Made by a program: the position numbers and the translations under genes. A DNA stretch of 60,856 bases from Symbiodinium natans (taxonomy: Eukaryota > Sar > Dinophyceae > Suessiales > Symbiodiniaceae), in assembly GCA_905221605.1 (NCBI GenBank), contig CAJNDS010002627.1, forward strand, positions 126,001 through 186,856. The letters are read 5' to 3'. This document shows, piece after piece, positions 30,465 to 39,970 of the stretch; positions within the stretch are counted from its first letter, which is position 1; the number at the start of each line of letters is the position of its first letter. The notes beneath the pieces were generated by a model, which made no database searches, had not been told where the DNA came from, and worked only from the letters and a program-made list of their open reading frames with translations.

Positions 30465-30750
30465 CTCAGAACATTGCAGAAGAAACATGCTGTCACAACT
30501 TCGTCGATCTCAATCACCGAGCGACCTAGCTCCAGTACACTTTGGGCCTGAGAGAACCTACCAAACCCTTTTGTAGTCGACTCTTCAGCGATTCAAAGCC
30601 TGGCACGATGCAAAAGACTCCCCGAACATCCCAAGCCAAAACATGGCAGTCGCCTCAATGCCCTCCTCCAGTGCCGTTTCGGGCGCCGTCTGCGAGCGCT
30701 GCAAGCGCTGGCGCGGGCGGGCCTCGGAAACCTGCCGGCATAGGTACCAT

Positions 30751-30838
30751 AGGGGGTCGGAATAATTACTAATATTCCCTTAGGGTCCCTTTGTAATTAT
30801 ACTATAATAACCCTATTCTAAGTCTTCCGACCCCTAGA
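30751..30838. mobile_element. MITE family 3 copy
   Basis: GGGGGTCGGAATAATTACT at the left pairs with AGTCTTCCGACCCCTAGAG at the right. The centre is AT-rich (ATTCCCTTAGGG, TATACTATAATAACCC). Related to 35055-35150 and 15094-15168. Confidence 0.75.
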
Positions 30839-31756
30839 GTAGTTTAGGGGTCGAGGTCCTTACATGTGTCTGTTTTCGCTTTTGCTCATCATATGCAAGG
30901 CGGGTCCCGAGCCCCCATTCGGGTGCTGATGCCTTTAAGCCATCGAGGGTACTCATTCTAGGGGTATCAATTGTGGTGTATTGATGGCTCAGATGCGGAA
31001 GTCAGCGTTTATGTTTTTTCGGGCTCGAATCAAGGTGGAGGTTGCATCGATTGCAAGCTCGCCAGGGTGAACGAAGGGCTGTCGCGGTTTAGTCAGCGTA
31101 GGCTCCCTTCCAGGAATGCTTCAGAAGAATCATTGTTCACGCCCTCGGCAAAGCGGGCACCCTGACTCAGAAACCGCAAGGAGCCATGTGCCCGAATGCG
31201 CCACGTGTCACGAGTCTTTCCGGATTCCTCTGTCGACGTCACGGCCACCACGGCGACGCGACACGAGGACACGCCACAGACAAAGGCATGACAGGATGAC
31301 ACAACTCGACAACGCGACACAAGGCGCCACACCAGAGCACGACATGAGACGACGCGACACGACTCAACACAAAGACGCGAGGAGACACCCAGCCGCGACC
31401 GTTGACACGCTTGACACGTGTCGAAAATCTGAGGGTCCAAAGGTGGCGACAAATGGCGCCACGAGGAATACCCCGACATGCCCGATCCCGTTAGCATTGC
31501 TTCAGATACACGAACAGAAGCTCATGCAGGTACCGAGAGATAGCCACATTACAAACGCCCTGCTGCACTCTTTAGAGTTCAGCAATGTTCAAGACTAAAG
31601 AAGGCGAGACAAAGGCTTGCTCCGTCCTTTAGAGGGCTCGTCGAAGCCTGAACGCACTGAGGAGAACAAGACGAAGAATCTGGCAGCTTCGCGCGGAGAA
31701 GAAATCCACAGCACATGGACGAAACAGACACCAACCCTAAACCCTAAACCCTAAAC

Positions 31757-31859
31757 CCCAAGCCCGGCGCTGCATGGTCCTGCACATGTCAGGGGCTTCA
31801 TTGGACGCCCCGGCCTGAACGAAGGTGTTGACCACAGTGATGTCGTGCTCCATAAGAAC
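31757..31859 (-). CDS. Region B exon ending on a telomeric donor
   Basis: Starts after CTACTCAG and ends GCTTGGG|GTTTAGGG (array 31734-31756). Phase 0/1, 34 codons, starting VLMEHDITVVNTFVQAGA, with only one frame this protein-like. The acceptor may lie further upstream, since the frame stays open to TTAG|CAGACC. Arrays on both sides. Confidence 0.7.
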
Positions 31860-32458
31860 CTGAGTAGTGGTCTGCTAATTGAGGGTTTAGGGTTTAGGGT
31901 TTAGGGTTTAGGATTTAGGGTTTTGGATTGTGGAACTTCTGCTTTGCTGTAATCGCAGTGACGACTCCATCCTCTGTCTCAAGTTTATGCAATGTGAAGG
32001 CTGTTATAGAGGACTGAGGACTTGTCTGACAACTGCTTGTAGACAAAGCAAGACTCAGGCGTGATGGATGTCAATGCTTGTTTCAGACATAGCTCTCGCA
32101 GCAACCACAAAGTTTTGATTCGATTGCACGTCAGTTCGTCTTCACAGGTATTGCAGAAGTCTCATTGCCTAAGCGTTTGGAAACTTCTCAAGGCGCGCAG
32201 ATAAATGATACATAACACTCAGAAATCGATAGTTCTAACAAGGTGCTGGCATCGCATCTGCTGACGCCATGGTGTCGAGGGCCACGGATCCAGAGAAAGC
32301 CAGGCTAACGTAGGCCAATTTCTCCTATGCACCTCGAGCCTGAAGGTACGCCATGTGAATCCATGTTCGATCCGTGGCTCATGTCACCGGTACTTCCATA
32401 CGTAGCTAGCCCAAAACCCTAAACCCTAAACCCTAAAGCCTAAACCCGAAACCCTAAC

Positions 32459-32535
32459 GTTTCTCAAGCACAAGTAAGATAGGGGATCGAGGCTGAGGTC
32501 CCAAGAATCTGAGTTGGAGAGCGTAGGGATGCCCG
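32459..32535 (-). CDS. Region B exon ending on a telomeric donor
   Basis: Starts after AATTTTACAG and ends AGAAAC|GTTAGGGTTTCGGG (array 32413-32458). Phase 2/0, 25 codons, GIPTLSNSDSWDLSLDPLSY then LCLRN. It links 32878-32953 to 31757-31859 in frame. Strong acceptor with a T-rich tract. Confidence 0.7.
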
Positions 32536-32877
32536 CTGTAAAATTTTTGGGCTTGGCCACCAACAAACTGCCCCAAATTCAGGACTGCTCCCTCAACTAC
32601 GTTGAAAGGGCTTCCTTCCAATTTTATAAGAAAAACTTATTCCATTGATGTCTGTCCTTAGGGCTCCAACCCTTCAAACAGCCCCTTTTGGGGGCCTATA
32701 TTGGCTTGGGTGCAGCTGGCTGATTGCAGTGGATCGCCAATCATGGAGGACCGGCTGCTGTCGCTATTGGGTTCTGTCTCGTAGCTAACCTTAAGCACAA
32801 GGCATCAGACAGGTTCCAGATTTCCGCGCATCAACTTAGCGTGTTTTTACGGGACTGGAGTTGTTCGGAGAGCGCAC

Positions 32878-32953
32878 CTAGGGCCGGAAAGCCAACCCAG
32901 CACAGCGCCTCGCCGGTCGTCCACTCAACATCATCGCCGTCGTTCTGGGCTCG
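32878..32953 (-). CDS. Region B exon
   Basis: Starts at one of several AG sites behind the array 32967-33060 (TGAAG|CGAGCC used here) and ends GCCCTAG|GTGCGC. The product reads RAQNDGDDVEWTTGEALCWV then GFPAL, acidic and clearly protein-like. The phase with the preceding exon (33069-33118) is not resolved. Confidence 0.6.
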
Positions 32954-33068
32954 CTTCAGATCGGGCTTAGGGTTTAGGGTTTAGGGTTTAGAGTTTAGGG
33001 TTTGGGGTTTGGGGTTTAGGGTCTAGGGTTTAGGGTTTAGGGTTTAAGGTTTAGGGGGCTGAGTTTAC

Positions 33069-33118
33069 CATCTCTTGTCGTGTTTTGCATCTGGGTGTCC
33101 ATCGCAGGACAGCGGTCC
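33069..33118 (-). CDS. Region B exon with a consensus donor
   Basis: Starts after GGCATCAG and ends AGATG|GTAAACTC. Phase 0/2, GPLSCDGHPDAKHDKR. The arrays 33147-33193 (acceptor side) and 32967-33060 (in the next intron) bracket it. Confidence 0.6.
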
Positions 33119-33422
33119 CTGATGCCGAGAAATCCCCAAAGATCAAATTTAGGGTTTAGGGTTTGGGGTTTAGGGTTTAGGGTTTAGGGTTTCTCCCCGA
33201 TAGTTGAGCTTTGATTCCAGCATTTGACGACCCTGCGCCGATGTCTGAGCGTCTTAGCGCAAAGACTCCGTACGGTACATGATGCACATCCAAGGTACAT
33301 GAAACTTACGGCCATCATCGCTCTCATTCCTAGCTTCGTGCGAATATTGTCAGTTTCGGTACCAACCCTAAACCCTAAACCCTAAACCGCAAGCCCTAAA
33401 CCCTAAACCCTAAACCCTAAAC

Positions 33423-33469
33423 CCAAGCACATTCTAACCTCCGCTGCATGCTCATCAGGAACTCGAGGC
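33423..33469 (-). CDS. Region B exon ending on a telomeric donor
   Basis: Starts after CATGTGAG and ends GCTTGG|GTTTAGGG (array 33364-33422). Phase 2/0, LEFLMSMQRRLECAW. The intron that follows (33119-33422, 304 nt) is flanked by inverted arrays. Confidence 0.6.
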
Positions 33470-33636
33470 CTCACATGGTGAGTAGTAAGTTATAACCCGG
33501 GTCCCAAAGAGCAATGGTGCCTGCCCTAAACCCTAAACCCTAAACCCTAAACCCTAAACCCTAAACCCTAAACCCTAAACCCTAAACCCTAAACCCTAAA
33601 CCCTAAACCCTAAACCCTAAACCCTAAACCCTAAAC

Positions 33637-33686
33637 CCCGAGGAAGCCAGCTGAGATGGTTGTCGAGAGCCGCTTCACTCGTTGGA
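33637..33686 (-). CDS. Region B exon ending on a telomeric donor
   Basis: Starts after CTGAATAG and ends CTCGGG|GTTTAGGG (array 33524-33636). Phase 1/1, PTSEAALDNHLSWLPR. It is separated from 33724-33787 by only 37 nt (a GA-AG intron if real). Confidence 0.55.
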
Positions 33687-33723
33687 CTATTCAGGGGTTT
33701 GTATGAGCAGCTCAACTCAACTC

Positions 33724-33787
33724 CTGCACGAAGTGCAACCGTCCGGAACCCGACAGTACACGCCGGCATCCAACAGCTTGCCGCCGT
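33724..33787 (-). CDS. Region B exon
   Basis: Starts after TAAAATAG and ends TCGTGCAG|GAGTTGAG, a GA donor. Phase 2/2, GGKLLDAGVYCRVPDGCTSC, Cys-containing. Joins in frame on both sides. The array 33856-33900 is about 70 bases upstream in the gene sense. Confidence 0.55.
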
Positions 33788-33900
33788 CTATTTTAGTACA
33801 GGGTCGCCAGGCACCTTACAACTGAATCGCGCTACACATCGCCCCGGACGACGTTTACGGTTTAGGGTTTAGGGTTTAGGGTTTAGGGTTTAGGGTTTAA

Positions 33901-35054
33901 AAACCCTTTGAGACCCAACTCAGGGGACGACCCGCTCCGTCTGCCTGCAGCACAAGCACCAGCCGCTTCCGGGCCTCCCACCTCGAACCTCCCACTCACC
34001 CTAGCCAAACTTTAAAAAAAAGAATGCGGGTCTCAGAGCTGAGGCTTCAAAGGATGAGGCAAGAAGCAATGATGCCCCAAAAGTGGGTCACTAGAAGGCA
34101 CCAAGAACTCAGGCGAGAAGAAGAAGAAGAAGGGGGTAGGCTTTAGTTGGACCTCGGGGTTGAGAGGGCTTCCGAACACTGCGAAACCATCGGGACCTGT
34201 CCGCATTTTATTTCGTGACTGTGAGTGCCATGTCCTGATGTTCTTGTCAGGATTTCCATGCGAAAGAAAACCCCTCTGCTTCCGTGAGTGCTAAGTGGAT
34301 GGGGGGGGGGGGGGGGGGGCCAGGCCTTAATTTAGCGGATGGGGGGGGGGGGGGGGGGGCGGGGCCTTTCAAGTTTGCTTGCCCCAACGACTTCACGTCA
34401 ACACCCCCAACCCCCTGACCCCCAACCCTGACAACGAGGACCCTACGCTGCGCATCTGGGAAACATCGCATAGAAGAGCATCTTCAGTCTTCAGTCTTCT
34501 GAAAAGCAGTACCCTGGATCCAATCGGGAACGGCTGGGTTTGATGACCATATGAAAGACTCCAGGATCAGAGCAAACTACACTATACTCCCCTTAGAACC
34601 TTAATAAAAATAATATGTTAATATCCTCTTGGGTTTTATATAAACAAAAATAAAAAATATTCCCAAGGGGGATATAGTACGAGGTCAGTCCACATCTGCA
34701 AAAAGCGTATCACATGGCACGTCACACCCTACCAAAACCCTTCAAAGTAGGACTGAGGCCTTGGTCTACCTGTGTGTTTTCTTGGCATCAATACGAAAGA
34801 CCCCGCAGGACAATACTTGGGAGGGGTACCAGATAAGACCTGGTGGAATGAAATCGCCCAAGACCCAGGATTTTCAGAAGCCTTGTTTCTTTGATCCTGG
34901 GTTCCAGTGCCCGAGAACTTTTTGAAATCGACTACAACCTCTTGAGAACCATGATTCACGAAACCGTTCACCGAAACCATGTCCCAACACCGCAAGAGCT
35001 CCCAAGGCTCCAAAGCTGTGACAGCGCAAGGCTTTTGGTTGTGTAATATCGGGG
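33901..35054. other. Intronic stretch with a MITE and G runs
   Basis: Contains two G19 runs exactly 40 bases apart (34301-34319, 34341-34359) and an inverted-repeat element (34573-34680). No exon is supported. By the exon chain it belongs to the intron between 35236-35334 and 33724-33787. Confidence 0.45.
34573..34680. mobile_element. MITE-like element, single copy
   Basis: ACTATACTCCCCTT at the left and AAGGGGGATATAGT at the right are inverted repeats with two mismatches around an AT-rich centre (AATAAAAATAATATG, TATAAACAAAAATAAA). Confidence 0.65.
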
Positions 35055-35150
35055 CCTGAATAATTCGAATAGGGTTTTGGGGGTTCTTATTGTATAACTA
35101 CCAAGAGACCATAAGGGTATATTGTTAGTAAGTATTCCGACCCCTGTATT
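35055..35150. mobile_element. MITE family 3 copy
   Basis: GGGGCCTGAATAATTCGAAT at the left, TATTGTATAACTACCAAG inside, and AGTAAGTATTCCGACCCCTG at the right. It shares its inner part with 15094-15168 and its ends with 30751-30838. Confidence 0.7.
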
Positions 35151-35235
35151 AGGTTCTCGAGGGGTTTCAGACGGACGGCTTTGGGTCTTAAGCACGACTT
35201 CCATCTCAGAGCTTGTACTACTTGCCCTGAAACGC

Positions 35236-35334
35236 ATTGGTAGAGGCACTCAAGGTTCAAGGCTTCTGCAAAGGTCCATTCAGCTACGTCTGCAGCTTGG
35301 CCAGCCTGGTGCGCCGCTCGAACTTTACGGACTC
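35236..35334 (-). CDS. Region B exon, helical and charged
   Basis: Starts after CTTGGCAG. Phase 2/1 with a GC donor (CAAT|GCGTTTC), 32 codons, VRKVRAAHQAGQAADVAEWT then FAEALNLECLYQ. The frame stays open well past this end, so the exon may be longer. Another frame (ESVKFERRTRLAKLQ) is shorter. Confidence 0.55.
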
Positions 35335-35714
35335 CTGCCAAGAGGCTCTGAGGACTTGTCAGCTAAATATACTTAAAATAAAACATCGACTTTGGGCCGT
35401 TCTTGAAGGTATTTTGAGGTGTCTGGGGCTTGGCGGGCTGGATGTCAGTCTCGGCCGCAGTGTCAACTCCTCACCTCTGTACGGGACTATAGACTCAACT
35501 CGATCATGTACTCGAATCCCCAGACCGCTGGATCCTACACCTGACCACCCGACACTGCACAAACTTGGCACAAAGAAACCGAGCACCAGCGCTGCATGCC
35601 CATGAGTGAGTCGTGGGGGCTTGACGAGGGAAGACAGAGCTCAACCCTGAGAATCCTCAGAACGAACCGTTGCAGCAGAAACTCAAAACAACTACTACGC
35701 AACACAAAGCAGAC

Positions 35715-35773
35715 CCACAACAGAAGCAGCAAGATCATGTGCCAAATGCACATAGACTGACCATGAACCCACC
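35715..35773 (-). CDS. Region B exon
   Basis: Starts after CTTTTTCGCAG, a strong acceptor directly behind the array starting at 35785, and ends GTTGTGG|GTCTGC. Phase 1/1, VGSWSVYVHLAHDLAASVV. A second frame is open much longer (IWHMILLLLLWVCFVLRSS), so the frame is not certain. Confidence 0.5.
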
Positions 35774-36105
35774 CTGCGAAAAAGACGGGGTTTAGGGTTT
35801 AGGGTTTAGGGTTTAGGGTTTAGGGTTTAGGGTTTAGGGTTTAGGGTTTAGGGTTTAGGGTTTAGGGTTTAGGGTTTAGGGTTTTTAGGGTTTAGGGTTT
35901 AGGGTTTAGGGTTTAGGGTTTAGGGTTTAGGTTTAGTTTAGGGTTTAGGGTTTAGGGTTTAGGGTTTAGGGTTTAGGGTTTAGGGGGTTTAGGGTTTAGG
36001 GTTTAGGGTTTAGGGTTTAGGGTTTAGGGTTTAGGGTTTAGGGTTTAGGGTTTAGGGTTTAGGGTTTAGGGTTTAAGGGGGGGGGGCTTCGGAAGAGCTC
36101 CCGAC

Positions 36106-36148
36106 CTGCACCAAGGACTTTTGAAGATGCGGCTGCCGCTGCCGCGAG
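36106..36148 (-). CDS. Region B short exon
   Basis: Starts after TTCTGTCAG and ends GTGCAG|GTCGGGAG. Phase 2/2, RGSGSRIFKSPWC. It lies in the 107-base gap between two arrays (36183-36268 upstream, 35785-36076 downstream in the gene sense). Confidence 0.55.
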
Positions 36149-36182
36149 CTGACAGAAAAGCAGAGCTTGGCAGTTCTTCGTG

Positions 36183-36268
36183 TCTTAGGGGGGTTTAGGG
36201 GGGCTCAGGGGGGTTTAGGGGGGTTTAGGGGAGTTTAGGGGGGTTTAGGGGGGTTTAGGAGGGTTTGG
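36183..36268. repeat. Array with a 10-bp unit GGGGGGTTTA
   Basis: About eight units of TTTAGGGGGG with one GGGGGGCTCA variant. The G run is doubled relative to the ordinary heptamer. Confidence 0.9.
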
Positions 36269-36511
36269 TACCGAGGGTTGCTTTGAGTTTGAAACCACAA
36301 GCCCTGCAGTGAACTGGTATGCCTTATGACCGATAGAGCTTCCAGGGGCCACAGTTCTTTCAACGTGAAGCCCACGTCGTTCGAAGCATCCCCAAGACAA
36401 CCTACTACAGGTAACTAACTTGGCCAGTATAATCGTATGAAGGGAGGGAAAAAACTTGACCACCTCTAGATTTGCAGGTTTCCCACCTGCAGCCTGAAAT
36501 CCAAAATACAC

Positions 36512-36607
36512 GGGGGGTTGCGAAGTCTCTTATAGTCCCCCAAATAGTGGGATCCCCTTTGCATAAGGACCCCAAGAAGGTACCCCTACTTTCGGAAACC
36601 CCCACAT
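36512..36607. mobile_element. MITE family 1 copy
   Basis: Reverse-oriented copy: GGGGGGTTGCGAAGTCTC at the left, CCCCCAAATAGTGGGATCCCC and AAGGACCCCAAGAAGGTACCCC inside, and TTTCGGAAACCCCC at the right. A partial copy with the same inner part is at 36884-36942. Confidence 0.85.
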
Positions 36608-36640
36608 GAAGTAGGGTTTCAATTTCTTGTACCCCCAAAA

Positions 36641-36700
36641 GGACACCAAATACATACACTCACCAATATTAAAAAGGAGCCTTATATACACTCACCAACA
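36641..36700. repeat. Dispersed repeat with ACTCACCAA, copy 1
   Basis: GGACACCAAATACATACACT-CACCAATATT... repeats almost base for base at 59148-59207. Within each copy TATA-CACTCACCAA occurs twice. In the gene sense this is TTGGTGAGTGTATATA, which contains a GTGAGT donor-like core. A third weak copy is near 57735-57760. Confidence 0.75.
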
Positions 36701-36883
36701 ACAGGAATATAAACCCTGTGTCACATGGTTTGCGAGCAAAAGTCGCAGGCGAACGGAACTCTCCGAGCCGCACACTCTGCATCGGGCACGAGAGACTTAC
36801 GCGCGGTGAAAGGCCTCGAGCGGTCACGGTGAGTTAGGACTTGGCTGCAGCATGGTGAGACTTCGGAGTTTATGAAAAACATT

Positions 36884-36942
36884 CGCCCCAAATAGTAGGA
36901 TCCCTTTCTGATAAGGACCCCAAGAAGGTACCCCTAATTTAA
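36884..36942. mobile_element. MITE family 1, partial copy
   Basis: CCCCAAATAGTAGGATCCC and AAGGACCCCAAGAAGGTACCCC are shared with 36512-36607. The outer G/C runs are missing. Confidence 0.65.
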
Positions 36943-37365
36943 GACGCAAGGTTTGTTCCTAGCTGCCAGGCCAAAAATCTCCAGTTGCTCATGCCTTGGA
37001 CACAGGGTTGGACCCAGCTAACTCGGGAGGGGAGCAGGCTTCTTTCGACATTTGGCAACCCCCACAGCCCTAAAACCCCTAAATCTCCAACAAAAACGGC
37101 CTGCCCCGTCAGTGCCTCGGTAGTGTTTGCAATCATGTTTTCCTCGTTTTGTTATTTCCAGCCAAAGCCATGGGAAAGCAATACATGCAATCATCACCAG
37201 TAGGTTGTTGCCAAACAGCAACCCCTAAACCAGCCAGGCTGGTTTCTTGCGTCATGCTGCTCATGGTTGAGCGCGCGCAATGGATCGTCTAGTAACGTGA
37301 GAAGTCGACGCGCTGCTACGACACAAAGTCAAATCCTGAACCCATTCCGTCCCCTGAAGCCCCAA

Positions 37366-37507
37366 CGCTTGGGATGTTCCCCCTTATGCCAAAAAACGCC
37401 CTGAATCGGGCTTTTAGTACCCCCTATCCCTAAACCCTAAACCCTAAACCCTGAACCCTAAACCCTAAACCTATCTAGGACTGCTAGTACAAGGGGGAAC
37501 ATCCCAA
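37366..37507. mobile_element. MITE family 2 copy holding a telomeric array
   Basis: Ends CTTGGGATGTTCCCCCTTAT and AAGGGGGAACATCCCAA are inverted. The CCCTAAA array 37425-37475 sits between TAGTACCCCCTAT and AGGACTGCTAGTAC, where the intact copy at 3527 has a few unique bases. In the gene sense the element starts at the donor of exon 37515-37578 (GAGC|GTAGGGGTTGGG). Confidence 0.85.
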
Positions 37508-37514
37508 CCCCTAC

Positions 37515-37578
37515 GCTCCAAAATCCGTGTTTGAAACAAAGGGTGCGCCGAGGGCCGGGCAAGGCCGGAGGCATCCTC
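37515..37578 (-). CDS. Region B exon followed directly by a MITE
   Basis: Starts after CCCTACAG behind the array 37583-37729 and ends TTGGAGC|GTAGGGG. Phase 0/1, 21 codons, EDASGLARPSAHPLFQTRIL. It joins in frame to 38121-38219 and 36106-36148. Confidence 0.65.
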
Positions 37579-37627
37579 CTGTAGGGTTTAGGGTTTAGGG
37601 TTTAGGGTTTAGGGTTTAGGGTTTAGG

Positions 37628-37682
37628 GTTTGGGGTTTGGGGTTTGGGGTTTGGGGTTTGGGGTTTGGGGTTTGGGGTTTGG
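37628..37682. repeat. TTTGGGG variant block
   Basis: Eight to nine units of TTTGGGG inside the array 37583-37729, bounded on both sides by TTTAGGG. Confidence 0.9.
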
Positions 37683-38120
37683 GGTTTAGGGTTTAGGGTT
37701 TAGGGTTTAGGGTTTAGGGTTTAGGGTTCGGCAATCGGGGTCTGGGCGGGTTTTAAGCAGGCCCTTAAGTAGCCTTCGCTCTTGCGGCTGCGGTAACGAG
37801 TTTAGAGCCAAGCCAACAACTTTTCTTGACCACCCGCATGTTCGGGTTCAGGTGCTCGTGAGGTGCTGGAGGGGGTGGGGTGAGGAGGACTCGCGCCCAA
37901 CACCCGTGTACTCTGCCTGCCATCCGCCAAGGCCTTTCGTCTTTCGTGTCGGCTCCCAACGATGGACCCGAAGAACGCCGTGCGCAAATTTACAGCCAAG
38001 TCAACGGTCCAAGGGACACCGTCCAAAACATCAGCCAGCCCACCCAGCCCGAAATCGTCAACCCTAAACCCTAAACCCTAAACCCTAAACCCTAAACCCC
38101 TAAACCCCTAACCCTAAAGC

Positions 38121-38219
38121 TCCCTTCTTCCTGCACTCGGCGCTAGGGCTCCAGGCCCCTTTGAGAGACTGTCTGCTCACTCCAACATGGGAGGGCGCCG
38201 CGACAGTGCCTTGCCGAGG
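38121..38219 (-). CDS. Region B exon ending on a telomeric donor
   Basis: Starts after AAGCCCAAG and ends AAGGGA|GCTTTAGGG, a GC donor at the array 38059-38120. Phase 0/0, 33 codons, PRQGTVAAPSHVGVSRQSLK then GAWSPSAECRKKG, basic. Joins in frame on both sides. Confidence 0.65.
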
Positions 38220-38641
38220 CTTGGGCTTTCAACACGGTGTTGAGGATGAAGGGTTTGGGGTTTGGGGTTTAGGGTTTAGGGTTTAGGGTTTAGGGTTTAG
38301 GGTTTAGGGTTTAGGGTTTAGGGTTTATATAGGGCTAGGTTTCAGCCTAGCACACATTTCGACGGCTGGCTCGGCAGCCGTTTGTAGGCTTTGCCGTTCG
38401 CACTCAAACACGCCAACGCGGCGCCTGCCTTCAACAATTCCAAGACCTTGAGCCTCGAGAGCCCTTTCTAGCTCTAAGTGTTCCTTACTCAGGTCAGACT
38501 CGTGAAGTAGTCCCGAACTGCCTAAGCCATGAGCTTGTCGCCACGACACCTCGTGGCTCATTCCCGAAGTTGCTTTGCAAACAGAATCAGAAACTGAACC
38601 ACGTGCCCTGAAGTAACATGAAATACTGTAACCACAAAGAC

Positions 38642-38716
38642 GTCTTCTCCAAAGTGCCACCCGGTCGCACTGCGCGCGGCAGGCATCGGGCGCGCGACTT
38701 CTAAGTTCTCCAGCAG
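38642..38716 (-). CDS. Region B exon
   Basis: Starts after GTTACGAG behind the array 38740-38775. Phase 0/0 with an end at GAAGAC|GTCTTTG, 25 codons, LLENLEVARPMPAARSATGW then HFGED. The frame remains open further (VFVVTVFHVTSGH), so the end is uncertain. Confidence 0.55.
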
Positions 38717-38775
38717 CTCGTAACAGATGCGACAGCAGTTTTAGGGTTTCGGGTTTAGGGCTTAGGGGTTAGGGC

Positions 38776-39900
38776 CTTTCCGATTTGCGGAGGGGTTCGG
38801 GGACTGCAAGCGGCTTTGGCATGGACAGCTAGCAGCTAGCAGATGCTAGCGACGAGTGCCCATACAACAGTCACCCTTCCAACACCTCCTCAACAAAGAG
38901 CATCATGCGACTCTGTCTTGCACATAACTGGCCCGAGGCTGGAGCTCTATCAGGCTTGTAGGGCATCGAGGGTTTGGGATGTTTTGGGAGGGTTACAGGC
39001 TGAGAGGAATAAGCTTTAGGTTCAGGGCCCGGTAGGGCTTGTGGGGGTACATAGCTGGAGATGAAGCGTAAACACCAGGCCGCAAAAATTTCCACACACG
39101 TACTTATTGGCATCAAAGACCTTAATCCTAGACGGGGCGGTAGGGGTCTGGGAATCTCCGGAACTGCAGGAAAAGTAGGGTTTACACGTGCTCACGGCAT
39201 GCGCCTGACGGGAAGAAGTCAACGACTTTGGGGGTAAGCCCTCAAAGGCAAGTGTATTATGCGAATTTGGTCAGGCCCATTCTTTTCACGCAGCTGAAGC
39301 CAGTCGCAATGCTAAGGGTTCAGCTGTGTATCCTTTGTGCTAAAGCAGGGTGATCAGGTTTTGGGGGTGCCGCAAATACCTTCGGGGCTGGGCAAGTCGA
39401 GTTCAGGCATTTCGGGCCTGCATCACATGTTTTCTGAATGATCGACGGCCCTGCGGCATCCTACATCCCAAACTCCTAAAGCCTTGGGCTTCTAATTAAA
39501 CCCTGAGGATGCAACTCCTTGTCACACGAGGTGTCTGAGCAGGTACTGATGTCATGCGAATGACTAATGGGTGGGAGTGCCGTTCCGAAGAGTCGACCTT
39601 AGAATGGATGCAAAAATCTGTAAAACCCACGTGAACGGCGAACGGCACGTGCTCTTGAGGGGACTGGTGGAAAACACAGAAAGACAATTGCACCACTTAG
39701 GGGTCACGGCGTAAGATAAGCCCAACACTGGCGGTTGCCCAGCTCAGATCTCACTAGCCATATCGCTGGGCACCTGGCTTGGTGAGTGCGCGCAGGGGTG
39801 TTTGAGTGAGAGTGAATGAGAGAGAGCGTGTGAGTGTGAGCGTGAGTGTGCATGTGAGTGTGACCCTGACCCTAGACCCTTAGCCCCAAAACCCCCCACG
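38776..39900. other. Unassigned stretch
   Basis: About 1.1 kb of unique sequence, with a GTGAGTGT-rich run at 39781-39868. No exon is supported. In the exon chain it lies in the intron between 39926-39970 and 38642-38716. Confidence 0.4.
39781..39868. repeat. GTGAGTGT-rich degenerate repeat
   Basis: GTGAGTGCG, GAGTGAGAGTGAATGAG, GTGTGAGTGTGAGCGTGAG and GTGAGTGTGACC follow one another. It is a purine/GT-rich simple sequence. Confidence 0.7.
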
Positions 39901-39925
39901 CCCTCGAAAACGAACCCTGATGAGC

Positions 39926-39970
39926 CTGGAGTTCCCGCGCAGGGGCAGGCGGCGGCTCAGACTTCGCCTC
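39926..39970 (-). CDS. Region B exon, Pro/Glu-rich
   Basis: Starts after CCTCTTCAG and ends AACTCCAG|GCTCATC, a GC donor. Phase 0/0, EAKSEPPPAPARELQ. Behind the array 39989-40079. Confidence 0.6.

Larger units (their letters stand above)
27586..33900. repeat. Telomere-type heptamer arrays, third part
   Basis: TTTAGGG on plus at about 27746-27892, 31883-31925, 32967-33060, 33147-33193 and 33856-33900. CCCTAAA on plus at about 27586-27600, 30345-30384, 31734-31756, 32413-32458, 33364-33422 and 33524-33636. Between 20895 and 27585 there are only degenerate traces (25190-25550), so gene A is free of arrays. Confidence 0.95.

Noticed and set aside
39781-39868. Array of splice donors (GTGAGT)
   Set aside because: It is a degenerate purine/GT simple repeat with no exon on either side.
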